DNA of 32,342 nt, taken from positions 1 to 32,342 of the forward strand of contig DUPG01000017.1 in assembly GCA_012838425.1 (NCBI GenBank). Reading direction: 5' to 3'. Every line of letters starts with the position of its first letter. The first letter of the stretch is position 1. This document shows, piece after piece, positions 13,881 to 22,261 of this stretch. A program made the translations under genes and the position numbers. The notes under the pieces were generated by a model. It had not been told where the DNA came from and did no database searches. It worked only from the letters and a program-made list of their open reading frames with translations. This DNA comes from Clostridiales bacterium (GTDB lineage: Bacteria; Bacillota; Clostridia; Christensenellales; CAG-138).

Positions 13881-14882
13881 CTATATCGAATAATACCTCC
13901 CTGCGCCTTCCTTCGCTTTTTCCTTCTCAATTACCATGAATTCTTTGATGCCTAAAAGATTTTTGACGCATATTACATGGTCAGGGTCGTTGATTTTATT
14001 TATAAGCTCTTCGAATTCGCGACCTAAGCTGGCTTGCAGGTGCGCCAATTCCTTCTTTTTATTGCCAATTATGTACTCAACCGATATATAGTGTTCGTTA
14101 ATTGTCGGATGAATAGTAAGAAGCATATCGCCCAAGCGCCATTCTGCAAATTCGTCGTTTATTTCAACCTCGCCCTTTGTTACTCCGGTGAAGCAGGGTA
14201 GAATCAATTTTGTGTTAGCAAAAGGCTCTGTTGATAGCAGCTTATATTCTATGCTTCGGCAAGTCAGCCTATGCTCTGTATTGTCTATTCTGTTTATAAG
14301 AGTGATTGCAGCGCGGTTATCCTCTAACTCAACATTTATGCTTTTATATAGGCAGTCGGTTTTTATGCCGTCAAGCTCAACATCTGTGCAATGTATTTGG
14401 ATTTGGCATTGCCATAATGTATCGATAAATAAATCAACAGCGTTTAACTGCTTATCCGCTTGGTAAACGAAGTATGCGCTGCTTGGACTGCGCATAAGCA
14501 GGTTGAATGCTTCTATGTCGCTTATATTGCTTATTGAAAGCCATTCGGGAATATCAGCTGCTTCTTTCATATCTGTCGCTTTTTCGAGCAATTCTTGGGT
14601 AGTGCGCCCCTGCTTTATCTTCCTGAGTGCATTTTTTGCACAAGCGAATTCGGGAATGGCAAGCCAGCCCTTGCTTTTCGCGAACATAGACTTGTCCGCG
14701 TCTAATATATACACATGACGCACAGATTGCCTTGTATCGCGATACCATTTCCAGTCGGGTACGCAAATCAGCCCATTATATTCCGAATTTAACACAACAT
14801 AGCTGTTGGCGTAAACGCCCTTCCTCATCGCCAATATGGGTGAGTGGTATTGAACTCCGTCATAGCTTATCAGTGCGTACAT
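13881..14882 (-). CDS. 333-residue protein of unknown function
   Basis: I do not recognise this protein. The start is ATG 14882 behind GAGGT (an in-frame ATG six codons upstream lacks a site). The N-terminus MYALISYDGVQYHSP and the strand-rich first 80 residues (YANSYVVLNSEYNGLICVPD) suggest a beta domain. A helical stretch with RKIKQGRTTQELLEKATDMK follows near residue 100, then mixed strands. The C-terminal 60 residues are Lys/Glu-rich and probably helical. No signal peptide, membrane segment or catalytic motif was seen. It is a single gene; a weak hairpin with a T-rich tail at about 13815-13850 may terminate it. Confidence 0.65.
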   Translation of the reverse strand: MYALISYDGVQYHSPILAMRKGVYANSYVVLNSEYNGLICVPDWKWYRDTRQSVRHVYILDADKSMFAKSKGWLAIPEFACAKNALRKIKQGRTTQELLEKATDMKEAADIPEWLSISNISDIEAFNLLMRSPSSAYFVYQADKQLNAVDLFIDTLWQCQIQIHCTDVELDGIKTDCLYKSINVELEDNRAAITLINRIDNTEHRLTCRSIEYKLLSTEPFANTKLILPCFTGVTKGEVEINDEFAEWRLGDMLLTIHPTINEHYISVEYIIGNKKKELAHLQASLGREFEELINKINDPDHVICVKNLLGIKEFMVIEKEKAKEGAGRYYSI

Positions 14883-14929
14883 ATTTACCTCATTTATCAA
14901 ATTATTTTTATCAGCTTTTTATGGGGTTT

Positions 14930-15065
14930 TGCCCTATGCTCCACTTCTTTTCATGTTAAGAAAAGAAGCAAAAGACTATGATTTCATTCACGCGAAGCGT
15001 GTATTCATTTAATGCGAAGCATTGTCTTTATTCAGGGGCTATACCGCTGTCTTAATGTGCGAAGC
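14930..15065. repeat. intergenic cluster of dispersed hairpin modules
   Basis: In sequence order there is a hairpin CTTCTTTTC...GAAAAGAAG followed by GCAAAAGAC (14944-14974), then three short hairpins built on GCGAAGCG/GCGAAGC cores (CACGCGAAGCGTG, AATGCGAAGCATT, TGCGAAGCGC). The same modules recur at 28307-28510, in the same order for the first and AATGC(C)GAAGCATTGTCTT elements. They lie in the space between two minus-strand genes and may include the terminator of the transporter gene. Confidence 0.55.
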
Positions 15066-15069
15066 GCCT

Positions 15070-16383
15070 TTATTTCGGCCCGAATACCAGCCACACAAAC
15101 ACATACGCCGAAGACACAGCGGCCAATGTATAAGGAACGCTCATCTTCATAAACTCTGAATTCTTCACTTCATAGCCTTCCTTGCGCAATATGCCTATGC
15201 CTGTTATATTCGCAGATGCGCCTATGGGGGTCAGGTTGCCGCCGAGAGTCGCGCCGCAGAGCAGTCCGAAATAGAGTATTGTCGGGTTTACATTCATTAG
15301 GCTGCTCAAAGAAGCGATAACGGGAAGCATAGTCGCAACATACGGTATATTGTCGATGAATGCCGATATAAGCACAGAAGCCCACACGATTATGCTATAC
15401 ATTCTGAAAACACTGCCGCCGCCCAAGGAGTATATAGCGTCTGCAAGCCACTGTATTACGCCCGCGTGCTCTATTCCGGCGATAACTATGAATAACGATG
15501 CGAGCAGCAGTATAGTCTGCCAATCCAGTTCCTTAAGCGTATCGGAAATTACATTGTTTTCTTTGCGCAAAATGCTTTCAACTACCAGTCCGATTATGCA
15601 GATTGATATACATATTATGCCGTTTATATTATTAACAATCCAGCCCGGCAAAAAGCTTTCAAGGGGCATAAATGAAGCGACTATAAGCAGCAGCACAGTG
15701 CCTGTGAGCAGTATTGTGGGCACATAGTCCTTCACCTCGGTAAGCGGCTGCTTTTCAAGCGGCTTGCTGGACTTCTTGAGAAAGAATAGAAGCGTCAGAG
15801 TCGCGAGCGCCAAACCTAATTGATTTATGAAGAAAAGCCCCAGCTTGCCTTCATAAACGAAAAAGTCTAAGAAGTTCATGCCCATTGCGCCGCTAAGCAT
15901 TATCGAAGTGGTATCGCCTACCAGAGTAGCCGCGCCCTCAAGGTTAGAGGCAATTGATATTGCAATAACGCTTGGTACGGGCGAAGTGCCTAACTTTTTG
16001 CTGATAGTTACAGCAATAGGCGCAACCATAATAACCGTTGCTACATTGTCAACAAAGGCGGATATTATTCCCGCGAATACCGAAAGCGCTATAATCGCCC
16101 ACTTCTCATTAGGCACGCGGTTTATTATCATATCCGCAAGCCGCGCAGGCATTTTCGAGAATATGAAAAGAGATACCGTGCCCATAGTGCCCGCAATCAT
16201 AAGCAAAACATTCCAATTTATAGCGGAAAGCACATTGGCAAGCGGTAAAATTCCTGCCGCAACAAAAACAATCGCTCCAACCGTGGCAACCAACCAGCGC
16301 CATTTGGTAAGCGAAATCATAAGCACATATATAGCAACAAATATTATAACTGCCGGAAGCATTTGGGGGGTGATAGCTGGCAT
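15070..16383 (-). CDS. ArsB/NhaD-type (ion transporter superfamily) permease
   Basis: The 437-residue inner-membrane transporter has about 11-12 hydrophobic segments arranged as two homologous halves. Each half has the hairpin motif of the superfamily: SAFVDNVATVIMVAPI in the first and SAFIDNIPYVATMLPV in the second. Each is followed by the second signature, EGAATLVGDTTSIML in the first and GGNLTPIGASANITG in the second. Members export arsenite or exchange Na+/H+, or carry organic anions with Na+; sequence alone does not decide. No arsenic resistance genes are nearby, so a Na+/H+ or anion role is equally likely. The start is ATG 16383 behind AAAGGAG; the 11-codon upstream extension includes this site. 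Confidence 0.85.
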   Translation of the reverse strand: MPAITPQMLPAVIIFVAIYVLMISLTKWRWLVATVGAIVFVAAGILPLANVLSAINWNVLLMIAGTMGTVSLFIFSKMPARLADMIINRVPNEKWAIIALSVFAGIISAFVDNVATVIMVAPIAVTISKKLGTSPVPSVIAISIASNLEGAATLVGDTTSIMLSGAMGMNFLDFFVYEGKLGLFFINQLGLALATLTLLFFLKKSSKPLEKQPLTEVKDYVPTILLTGTVLLLIVASFMPLESFLPGWIVNNINGIICISICIIGLVVESILRKENNVISDTLKELDWQTILLLASLFIVIAGIEHAGVIQWLADAIYSLGGGSVFRMYSIIVWASVLISAFIDNIPYVATMLPVIASLSSLMNVNPTILYFGLLCGATLGGNLTPIGASANITGIGILRKEGYEVKNSEFMKMSVPYTLAAVSSAYVFVWLVFGPK

Positions 16384-16563
16384 TACATTCTCCTTTCCAA
16401 TATTATACGAACACAATTAGCAATGGTTGGAACTATGTATTCGTATTTGTATAATTATATGTTTTTTTGCGCTTAACAGCAAAGCCGTCAAAACAAGTAT
16501 AATCTAAAAGCCTCACCTTTTCAATAAGTAATATAGAGGTATATGATAGATATATTGAAGCTG

Positions 16564-16769
16564 CTTCATTCCCATAACCCGTACTCAATAGCATTGAATT
16601 CAGTAAACTTATGTGTAATATGCTTTGTCTTGGCTGTTCAAATGTTTCTTGTCTCCTTTCTTTTCGGGCAAAAAATATTGCCCTTAGGTGCAGGGATTTT
16701 CAGAGCTATGTTGCTTCCTGTACCGCCTTTCAGCTTGGGGATATGAGAGCAATATTACTCTCTATCTCC
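16564..16769. ncRNA. structured repeat element, copy 1 (strand uncertain)
   Basis: This copy shares with 16794-17021 a 5' block (CTTCATnCC-ATAA-CCGTACTCAA...GCATTGAATT) and a 3' block (CTTTCA...GGGGATATGAGAGCA). Visible pairings are CATAA/TTATG closing TCAAT-AGC-ATTGA; GGGCAA-AAAATA-TTGCCC; GGTGCAGG/CCTGTACC; and the terminal GGGGATA.GAGAG/CTCTC.TATCTCC. Both copies have a C/T-rich stretch before the GGGC hairpin. No coding potential is shared between copies. A 67-codon ORF overlaps this copy only. No promoter or T-tract was decisive, and the element may be transcribed from either strand. Confidence 0.4.
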
Positions 16770-16793
16770 ATAATCAGCGGTAAGCTTTGCTAG

Positions 16794-17021
16794 CTTCATG
16801 CCGATAAACCGTACTCAAACGCATTGAATTTACAATTGGCGTGTGTATAATAATACTGTGTTTGTTGTGGTGTTTGTGTTGGTTGGTTTTCCTCCCTAAC
16901 TGTATCGGGCGACGAAAAGCGTTAAGCCCAAATATGAGGGTTGCAGCCCTCCCAATCGATTTTTAACTCCTTTCAAAAGTGGGGGATATGAGAGCAGTAA
17001 TTTGTTGCTCCCATATCCCCC
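16794..17021. ncRNA. structured repeat element, copy 2 (strand uncertain)
   Basis: This is the second, diverged copy of the element above, placed directly after it. It has GCCGAT/ATTGGC enclosing TCAA-ACGCA-TTGA; GGGC...GCCC; GAGGG...CCCTC; and a long terminal hairpin GGGGGATATG/CATATCCCCC with inner GAGCA/TGCTC (16981-17021). The terminal hairpin is better paired than in copy 1, while the outer bases differ. It lies downstream of tRNA-Ala if read on the minus strand. Confidence 0.4.
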
Positions 17022-17260
17022 GTTAACTATTAAACTTATAGAAGTCAAGCCTAATATTTTTAGTTTATCGTGTTCTGCTACTGCTTAGACAGTTCCAAAT
17101 GCTCGTTTAATATTTCTTTTAATCATGGTTGCTTTCTTAATACCGGTTAATATTATCGGAATCTGATAGTGTTAACATGACTCGCTTATTTTTCAATGGT
17201 TAAAGCTTATTCCGGAAAAACTGAAAAATACGGAAACTTGGGTTCTCGTGTTAAAAAGTT
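17022..17260. other. non-coding stretch between the structured elements and tRNA-Ala
   Basis: AT-rich, with no supported ORF, promoter or terminator. I see nothing further in it. Confidence 0.4.
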
Positions 17261-17336
17261 TGGTGGAGATGAGGGGACTCGAACCCCCGGCCTATGCGTT
17301 GCGAACGCATCGCTCTACCAGCTGAGCCACATCCCC
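17261..17336 (-). tRNA. tRNA-Ala, anticodon CGC
   Basis: The minus strand folds as GGGGATG/CATCTCC with the G3-U70 wobble pair that is the alanine identity element, D arm GCTC...GAGC, anticodon stem ATGCG/CGCAT with loop TTCGCAA (anticodon CGC), T arm GGGGG-TTCGAGT-CCCC, A73 and an encoded CCA. Confidence 0.95.
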
Positions 17337-17385
17337 ACGCAAAGACTATTTTACTACTAAGCCATACACAATGCAATAATTGATT

Positions 17386-17781
17386 TTATTCAGCAGGAAT
17401 TTCAATATTAAGCTCGTTGCAGCGCTCTATTGCATAGTCGTTTCCCTGCAAAGCGGCTTTAAGCAGCCATTCCTTTGCTTTCTCAAAATCCTTTTCTACT
17501 GCAACGCCATTTAGATAGAAAAGCACTGCAAGGTTGCATTGGGCATCTCTGTCACCGTGAAGTGCCGTGCGCTCCGTCCAGTAAAACGCCTTCCTTGCGT
17601 CTTTCTCAACGCCCAAGCCTTCGTAATAGAAGTATCCGACCTGACATTCAGCTAAAGCATAGCCCTGCTCGGCAAGCCTTAGGTGCCCTTCGAAGCACTC
17701 CTTATACAGCCCTTTTTCGAAATATTCTTTTATTAGCCTGTTGCATTCGTCAAGCTCTTTGCAGGGTTTGTAGTAGTTCAT
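17386..17781 (-). CDS. Sel1-repeat protein
   Basis: The 131-residue product has about two and a half Sel1-like (TPR-related) repeats: LRLAEQGYALAECQVGYFYY with GLGVEKDARKAFYW, then ERTALHGDRDAQCNLAVLFY with GVAVEKDFEKAKEWL, and a final ALQGNDYAIERCNEL. Such solenoids mediate protein-protein contacts; no enzyme domain is attached. The start was set at ATG 17781: a GTG-initiated extension to 17820 would lie inside the SRP RNA 3' end. No good Shine-Dalgarno sequence precedes ATG 17781, so translation is probably weak or depends on read-through past the SRP RNA. There is no signal peptide. Confidence 0.7.
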   Translation of the reverse strand: MNYYKPCKELDECNRLIKEYFEKGLYKECFEGHLRLAEQGYALAECQVGYFYYEGLGVEKDARKAFYWTERTALHGDRDAQCNLAVLFYLNGVAVEKDFEKAKEWLLKAALQGNDYAIERCNELNIEIPAE

Positions 17782-17814
17782 AGTGCAATATGTGAAAAAT
17801 TGGCGGAAAAAGTA

Positions 17815-18087
17815 AATCACGCACCCGTTTCTCGATTAAGTCGCCATTGGCGGAAATCCGACAGGTAGCTCCTTCCAAGCAACCCCGCGGCACACCCGCG
17901 ACATTTCTTAATGCTGCTTCCGTCAGGACCTGACATGGTTCGAAAGCGCAAGTTGCACAGGACTCGGACATCAACACTCCTTATCGACTCCAAGGACCCA
18001 ACAGTTCCCAACCTCAAAACGGGAATTCAGCCCTGCTGTAGCGGATTGCAGGTTCAGGGCACCGCTAACTCCCCGCTTAGCGTGATT
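17815..18087 (-). ncRNA. ffs: signal recognition particle RNA, large Gram-positive type
   Basis: The minus strand contains the conserved SRP apical domain CATGTCAGGTCCTGACGGAAGCAGCATTAAG (in two parts: the GTCAGGTCC loop side and GGAAGCAGC). It also contains the Alu-side 5' region GGTGCCCTGAACCTGCAATCC...GCAGGGCTGAATTCCCG. The first bases AATCACGC pair with the last GCGTGATT, closing a molecule of about 273 nt, the long form with an Alu domain known from Bacillus and Clostridia. The promoter TTGAAA-N17-TATAAT lies just upstream, and TTTACTTTTT follows the closing helix as a termination signal. Confidence 0.93.
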
Positions 18088-18092
18088 GAATA

Positions 18093-18121
18093 ATTATAGC
18101 ATAAGCGATAATAGTTTTCAA
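18093..18121 (-). promoter_or_regulatory. promoter of the SRP RNA gene
   Basis: TTGAAA (18121-18116), 17 bp and TATAAT (18098-18093); the predicted start near 18086-18087 matches the 5' closing helix of the SRP RNA. Confidence 0.85.
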
Positions 18122-18149
18122 GGTGATTGTTTGCCCTAAGAATTTCCCC

Positions 18150-18177
18150 TTGCATTACACAAATTTATTGCTATAAT
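18150..18177 (+). promoter_or_regulatory. upstream promoter in the rpoB leader region
   Basis: TTGCAT (18150-18155), 16 bp and TATAAT (18172-18177), divergent from the SRP RNA promoter. The transcript would carry a TATGCT...AGCATA hairpin before reaching the second promoter. Confidence 0.5.
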
Positions 18178-18283
18178 ATTCCTTGTGCGAGGGTTGAATA
18201 TGCTTTGTGTAGCTTAACTTACAGCATACGCCTTTGTGCGAAAAATATATTTTGCTTTCCCCGATTTTTTTGCATGATTGTAC

Positions 18284-18312
18284 TTGACAAGCTAAATTGT
18301 GTGTGTTAAGAT
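18284..18312 (+). promoter_or_regulatory. main rpoBC promoter
   Basis: Perfect TTGACA (18284-18289), 17 bp and TAAGAT (18307-18312). The predicted start near 18319 gives a leader of about 170 nt. Confidence 0.75.
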
Positions 18313-18335
18313 TTAATGCTATGTATAATATGGGG

Positions 18336-18401
18336 AAGAAGTGATTATTTAACAGACGATGGTTTATCCTGCGATAAGCCTTCGTTTTTTATGTCGCTTC
18401 T
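18336..18401 (+). promoter_or_regulatory. structured rpoB leader with a terminator-like hairpin
   Basis: ACGA.GGTTTATC-CTGC-GATAAGCC.TCGT (18356-18385) is followed by TTTTTT, an intrinsic terminator signature about 40-70 nt after the predicted start and 98 nt before the gene. It lies inside an outer helix AGAAGTGAT/GTCGCTTCT (18336-18344 with 18393-18401). The outer helix would place the U run in an internal loop, so RNA folding or a bound protein could decide between termination and read-through. This is an attenuator candidate for RNA polymerase levels. Confidence 0.55.
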
Positions 18402-18488
18402 GTCTGCTTTTTCCCAAAACAGTATAGCTTATACAAAATTTGGGAAAGATATACATGCACCTAAAATTTAACAGAGGAGTTGAATGCG

Positions 18489-21400
18489 ATGGTACACGAA
18501 GTTCAGTATGGTCTGCGCAAGCGTATGAGCTTTTCGAGAATCGACGAGGTGCTGGACATTCCCGACCTTATCGAAGTACAAAGAAATTCGTATCGAAGGT
18601 TTGCTGAACATGATTTGAGGGAGGTTCTGAACGATTTTTCACCTATAACCGACTTTTCTGGCAACTTGGTATTGGAATTTGTCGATTACTATATCGATTT
18701 CGATAATCCCAAGCACACCATTGAGGAATGTAAGGCGTATGACGCTACATATTCCGCCCCCTTGCGGGTAATGGTAAGGCTTATCAACAAGTCCTCTGGC
18801 GAAATAAAGCAGCAGGAAGTCTTTATGGGCGACTTCCCCATTATGACACCACAAGGCACATTCATAATCAACGGCGCAGAGCGCGTTATTGTCAGCCAGC
18901 TCGTGCGTTCCCCCGGCGTTTACTTTTCACATAGCTACGACGCTTTGGGCAAGAGCCTATATTCTGCTCAAATCATACCCAATCGCGGCTCGTGGCTCGA
19001 ATACGAAACCGACAGAAACGAAGTCATGTACGCTAAGCTGAACCGTCAGTCAAAGGTACCCGTTACGGTTTTGCTTCGCGCATTGGGCATAGGCTCAAAT
19101 GCGGAAATTCTTGAGAAGTTCGGTGAGGACGAAAGGCTGCTGGCTACTCTCAGCAAGGATACGACAGACAGCGTAAGCAGCGCCCTCATGGAGATATACA
19201 GGCGCACAAAGCCTGATGAAGCCGCAACAGACGACGCGGGCTTTAACCTCTTAACCAGCTTGTATTTTGACCATCGCTATGACTTGGCGCTTGTTGGGCG
19301 TTATAAGTTCAACAAGAAATTAAGCTTGTCAAAGCGTATAAGCGGGCTTATTGCCGCAGAAACGGTTACAGACCCGAACACAGGCGAAATATTAGTCGAT
19401 GAAGGCAACACAATAACACCCGAAATAGCGCTTGCAATAGAGAATTCGGGTATTGAAGGCCTATACATATTCGATACGCACGGGGAAAAGTTCCGCGTAT
19501 TAGGCAACCGCTTTGTTGACGCAAGGTGCCACTTGGATTTCGACCCCGATGAAATAGGAATTGACGAGTTAGTTCACTATCCTGCATTGATGAACCTTTT
19601 AGGCGAATGCAGGGATATGAGCTTAGATGAGAAAAAGGATTTCCTGAAAGCGAATATCAACGACCTTATTCCCCGCAGAATCATTTACGATGATATATAC
19701 GCTTCCGTAAACTACCTCATGGGCTTGAACCATGGCATAGGCAAGATAGACGATATAGACCACCTGGGCAACAGGCGCGTGCGTTCGGTTGGCGAATTGC
19801 TGCAGAATCAGCTCCGTCAGGGCTTCAGCAGGCTGGAGCGCACAATAAGAGAGCGTATGAGCTCGCACGACTTAGACGCCATAATGCCCTCTAACTTAAT
19901 AAATACGCGTCCGGTAATGGCGGCTATAAGAGAGTTCTTCGGTTCCTCTCAGCTGTCGCAGTTCATGGACCAAACAAATCCCTTGGCGGAGATCACATCA
20001 AAGCGCAGGCTGTCGGCATTGGGCCCGGGCGGCTTGAACAGGGAGAGAGCGACATTCGACGTGCGCGACGTTCACTATTCGCACTATGGCAGAATATGCC
20101 CCATTGAGACCCCTGAAGGTCCGAATATCGGTCTTATAAACTCATTGTCAACATATGCGCGCATCAACAAGTACGGCTTTATTGAAACCCCGTACCGCAG
20201 AGTTGACCAAAAGAACCACATGGTAACCGACGAGGTTATATATATGTCGGCGGACGAGGAAGACGACCTCTATGTAGCGCAGGCGAATGAGGTGCTTGTA
20301 AAGGATGAAAACGGCAAGCTGTGGTTCGCCAACAAGCGTGTTATTGCAAGGTATAGGGACCAGATACTTGAAGTTGACACCTCGCAGGTTGAATACATGG
20401 ATGTATCGCCCAAGCAGTTAGTATCAGTCGCGACAGCTATGATACCCTTCTTGGAGAATGACGACGCGAACCGTGCTCTGATGGGCTCTAACATGCAGCG
20501 TCAGGCAGTTCCGTTGCTCATTACCGAGGCTCCCATAGTCGGTACGGGAATGGAGTATAAGGCGGCACACGACTCAGGCGTGGTAGTGCTTGCAAAAAAT
20601 GCCGGCGAGGTTGTATATGTAGGCGCGGCAAGGATAGATATAAAAGAAGATAATGGCGTAATACGCTCATATTCGCTTATAAAGTTTAAGCCTTCAAACC
20701 AAGGCACCTGCATAAATCAGAAGCCGCTTGTTAATGTGGGCGATCGTGTAGAAGCAGGTCAGTGCATAGCCGACGGCGCGTCAACAGACCATGGCGAAAT
20801 AGCTTTAGGCAGAAATGTGCTCATAGGCTTTATGCCTTGGGAGGGCTACAACTATGAGGACGCCGTATTGATAAGCGAAGAGCTTGTGCGCAACGACATA
20901 TTTACTTCTATTCATATAGAGAAGTACGAAATAGGCACAAGAGACACCAAATTAGGCAAAGAAGAAATCACCGCAGAAATACCGAACGTTGGTGAGGAAG
21001 CCTTGAAGAATCTTGATTCGCGCGGAATTATACGCATAGGCGCGGAGGTTCATTCAGGCGATATATTGGTAGGTAAGATAACACCTAAGGGCGAGAGCGA
21101 CCCCTCCCCCGAAGAAAAGCTGTTACGCGCCTTATTCGGCGAAAAGGCGAAGGAAGTGCGCGACACCTCATTGCGCGTTCCGCACGGTGAGGACGGTATT
21201 GTAGTAGATGTAAAGGTATTCACAACACGCGAGAATAAAGACGAGCTGCCTCCGGGAGTGAACGAGCTTGTAAGGGTATATGTGGCTCAGAAGCGCAAGA
21301 TTTCGGTAGGCGACAAGATGGCGGGTAGGCACGGTAACAAGGGCGTTATTTCACGCATACTTCCCGTTGAGGATATGCCCTTCCTGCCCGACGGCACGCC

Positions 21401-22220
21401 CTTGCAGATAGTGCTTAACCCCTTGGGCGTACCTTCGCGTATGAACATAGGTCAGATATTGGAGCTGCACTTGGGTAAGGCTGCGCACAAGCTTGGCTGG
21501 CATATTGCAACGCCTGTATTTGACGGCGCAGCTGAGGACGATATAGAGGAAATGCTGTTAAAGGCAGGCTTCGACCCCGACGGCAAGACTGTTCTGTACG
21601 ACGGCAGAACAGGCGAACCCTTCGAGAACAGAATTTCTGTGGGCTATATGTACTTCTTGAAATTAGCTCACCTGGTTGACGATAAGATTCACGCGCGCTC
21701 AACAGGCCCGTATTCGCTGATTACGCAGCAGCCCTTGGGCGGTAAGGCGCAGTTCGGCGGACAGCGCTTCGGTGAAATGGAGGTTTGGGCATTGGAAGCA
21801 TACGGTGCGGCCAACACCCTGCAGGAAATCCTCACCGTAAAGAGCGACGATGTTTCGGGCAGGTCAAACGCATACAAGGCTATCATAAAGGGCGAGAATG
21901 TTCCCGCTCCCGGTGTGCCTGAGTCGTTCAAGGTCTTGATAAAAGAGCTGCAGTCGCTTGCGTTAGATGTGCGCGTATTGAGTGAAGAAAATGAAGAGGT
22001 GCATATTGAGGATGTAGTATCATCATACGAAGATGTGCACTCAATGCCTTCCGTAGTGCCTGCTGAGGACGAGCGCGCAGTATTTGAACAGTCTGCGGAC
22101 AGCTTCTCAGACGATTTCAGCGACTTTGCGGACGATGATGAAGAAGATTTTGAGAGTGATTTTCTTGTGGGCGACGTAGCTGAGTTCAGCGGCGACAACC
22201 TCGAAGATGACGACGAATAA
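18489..22220 (+). CDS. rpoB: DNA-directed RNA polymerase subunit beta
   Basis: The 1243-residue RNA polymerase beta subunit has all expected parts: the N-terminal lobe and protrusion, the rifampicin pocket with [20 protein letters not shown] and [51 protein letters not shown] and the C-terminal [17 protein letters not shown] clamp segment. The residue at the E. coli His526 position is Ser504 (codon 19998-20000). The C-terminus ends in a long Asp/Glu-rich tail of about 60 residues. ATG 18489 was chosen since GAGGAG (18474-18479) is 9 nt away; an upstream TTG at 18480 abuts the site. It is followed after 41 bp by rpoC. No rplJ or rplL precedes it. Confidence 0.98.
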   Translation: MVHEVQYGLRKRMSFSRIDEVLDIPDLIEVQRNSYRRFAEHDLREVLNDFSPITDFSGNLVLEFVDYYIDFDNPKHTIEECKAYDATYSAPLRVMVRLINKSSGEIKQQEVFMGDFPIMTPQGTFIINGAERVIVSQLVRSPGVYFSHSYDALGKSLYSAQIIPNRGSWLEYETDRNEVMYAKLNRQSKVPVTVLLRALGIGSNAEILEKFGEDERLLATLSKDTTDSVSSALMEIYRRTKPDEAATDDAGFNLLTSLYFDHRYDLALVGRYKFNKKLSLSKRISGLIAAETVTDPNTGEILVDEGNTITPEIALAIENSGIEGLYIFDTHGEKFRVLGNRFVDARCHLDFDPDEIGIDELVHYPALMNLLGECRDMSLDEKKDFLKANINDLIPRRIIYDDIYASVNYLMGLNHGIGKIDDIDHLGNRRVRSVGELLQNQLRQGFSRLERTIRERMSSHDLDAIMPSNLINTRPVMAAIREFFGSSQLSQFMDQTNPLAEITSKRRLSALGPGGLNRERATFDVRDVHYSHYGRICPIETPEGPNIGLINSLSTYARINKYGFIETPYRRVDQKNHMVTDEVIYMSADEEDDLYVAQANEVLVKDENGKLWFANKRVIARYRDQILEVDTSQVEYMDVSPKQLVSVATAMIPFLENDDANRALMGSNMQRQAVPLLITEAPIVGTGMEYKAAHDSGVVVLAKNAGEVVYVGAARIDIKEDNGVIRSYSLIKFKPSNQGTCINQKPLVNVGDRVEAGQCIADGASTDHGEIALGRNVLIGFMPWEGYNYEDAVLISEELVRNDIFTSIHIEKYEIGTRDTKLGKEEITAEIPNVGEEALKNLDSRGIIRIGAEVHSGDILVGKITPKGESDPSPEEKLLRALFGEKAKEVRDTSLRVPHGEDGIVVDVKVFTTRENKDELPPGVNELVRVYVAQKRKISVGDKMAGRHGNKGVISRILPVEDMPFLPDGTPLQIVLNPLGVPSRMNIGQILELHLGKAAHKLGWHIATPVFDGAAEDDIEEMLLKAGFDPDGKTVLYDGRTGEPFENRISVGYMYFLKLAHLVDDKIHARSTGPYSLITQQPLGGKAQFGGQRFGEMEVWALEAYGAANTLQEILTVKSDDVSGRSNAYKAIIKGENVPAPGVPESFKVLIKELQSLALDVRVLSEENEEVHIEDVVSSYEDVHSMPSVVPAEDERAVFEQSADSFSDDFSDFADDDEEDFESDFLVGDVAEFSGDNLEDDDE

Positions 22221-22261
22221 GTAGGCGAAATTTAGGCAAAAACGATGAAGGGAGTTTGTTT

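Noticed and set aside
16543-16746. 67-codon plus-strand ORF with a TAGAGG site and a hydrophobic translation
   Set aside because: It overlaps the structured repeat copy 1, and the second copy does not preserve this reading frame, so it is probably not a gene.
17782-17820. GTG-initiated N-terminal extension of the Sel1-repeat protein
   Set aside because: It lies inside the closing helix and tail of the SRP RNA and has no ribosome binding site.
18127-18309. 60-codon plus-strand ORF upstream of rpoB
   Set aside because: It has no ribosome binding site and spans promoter elements.
21689-22198. 169-codon Ser-rich minus-strand ORF
   Set aside because: It is the antisense shadow of the acidic Asp/Glu-rich tail of rpoB.
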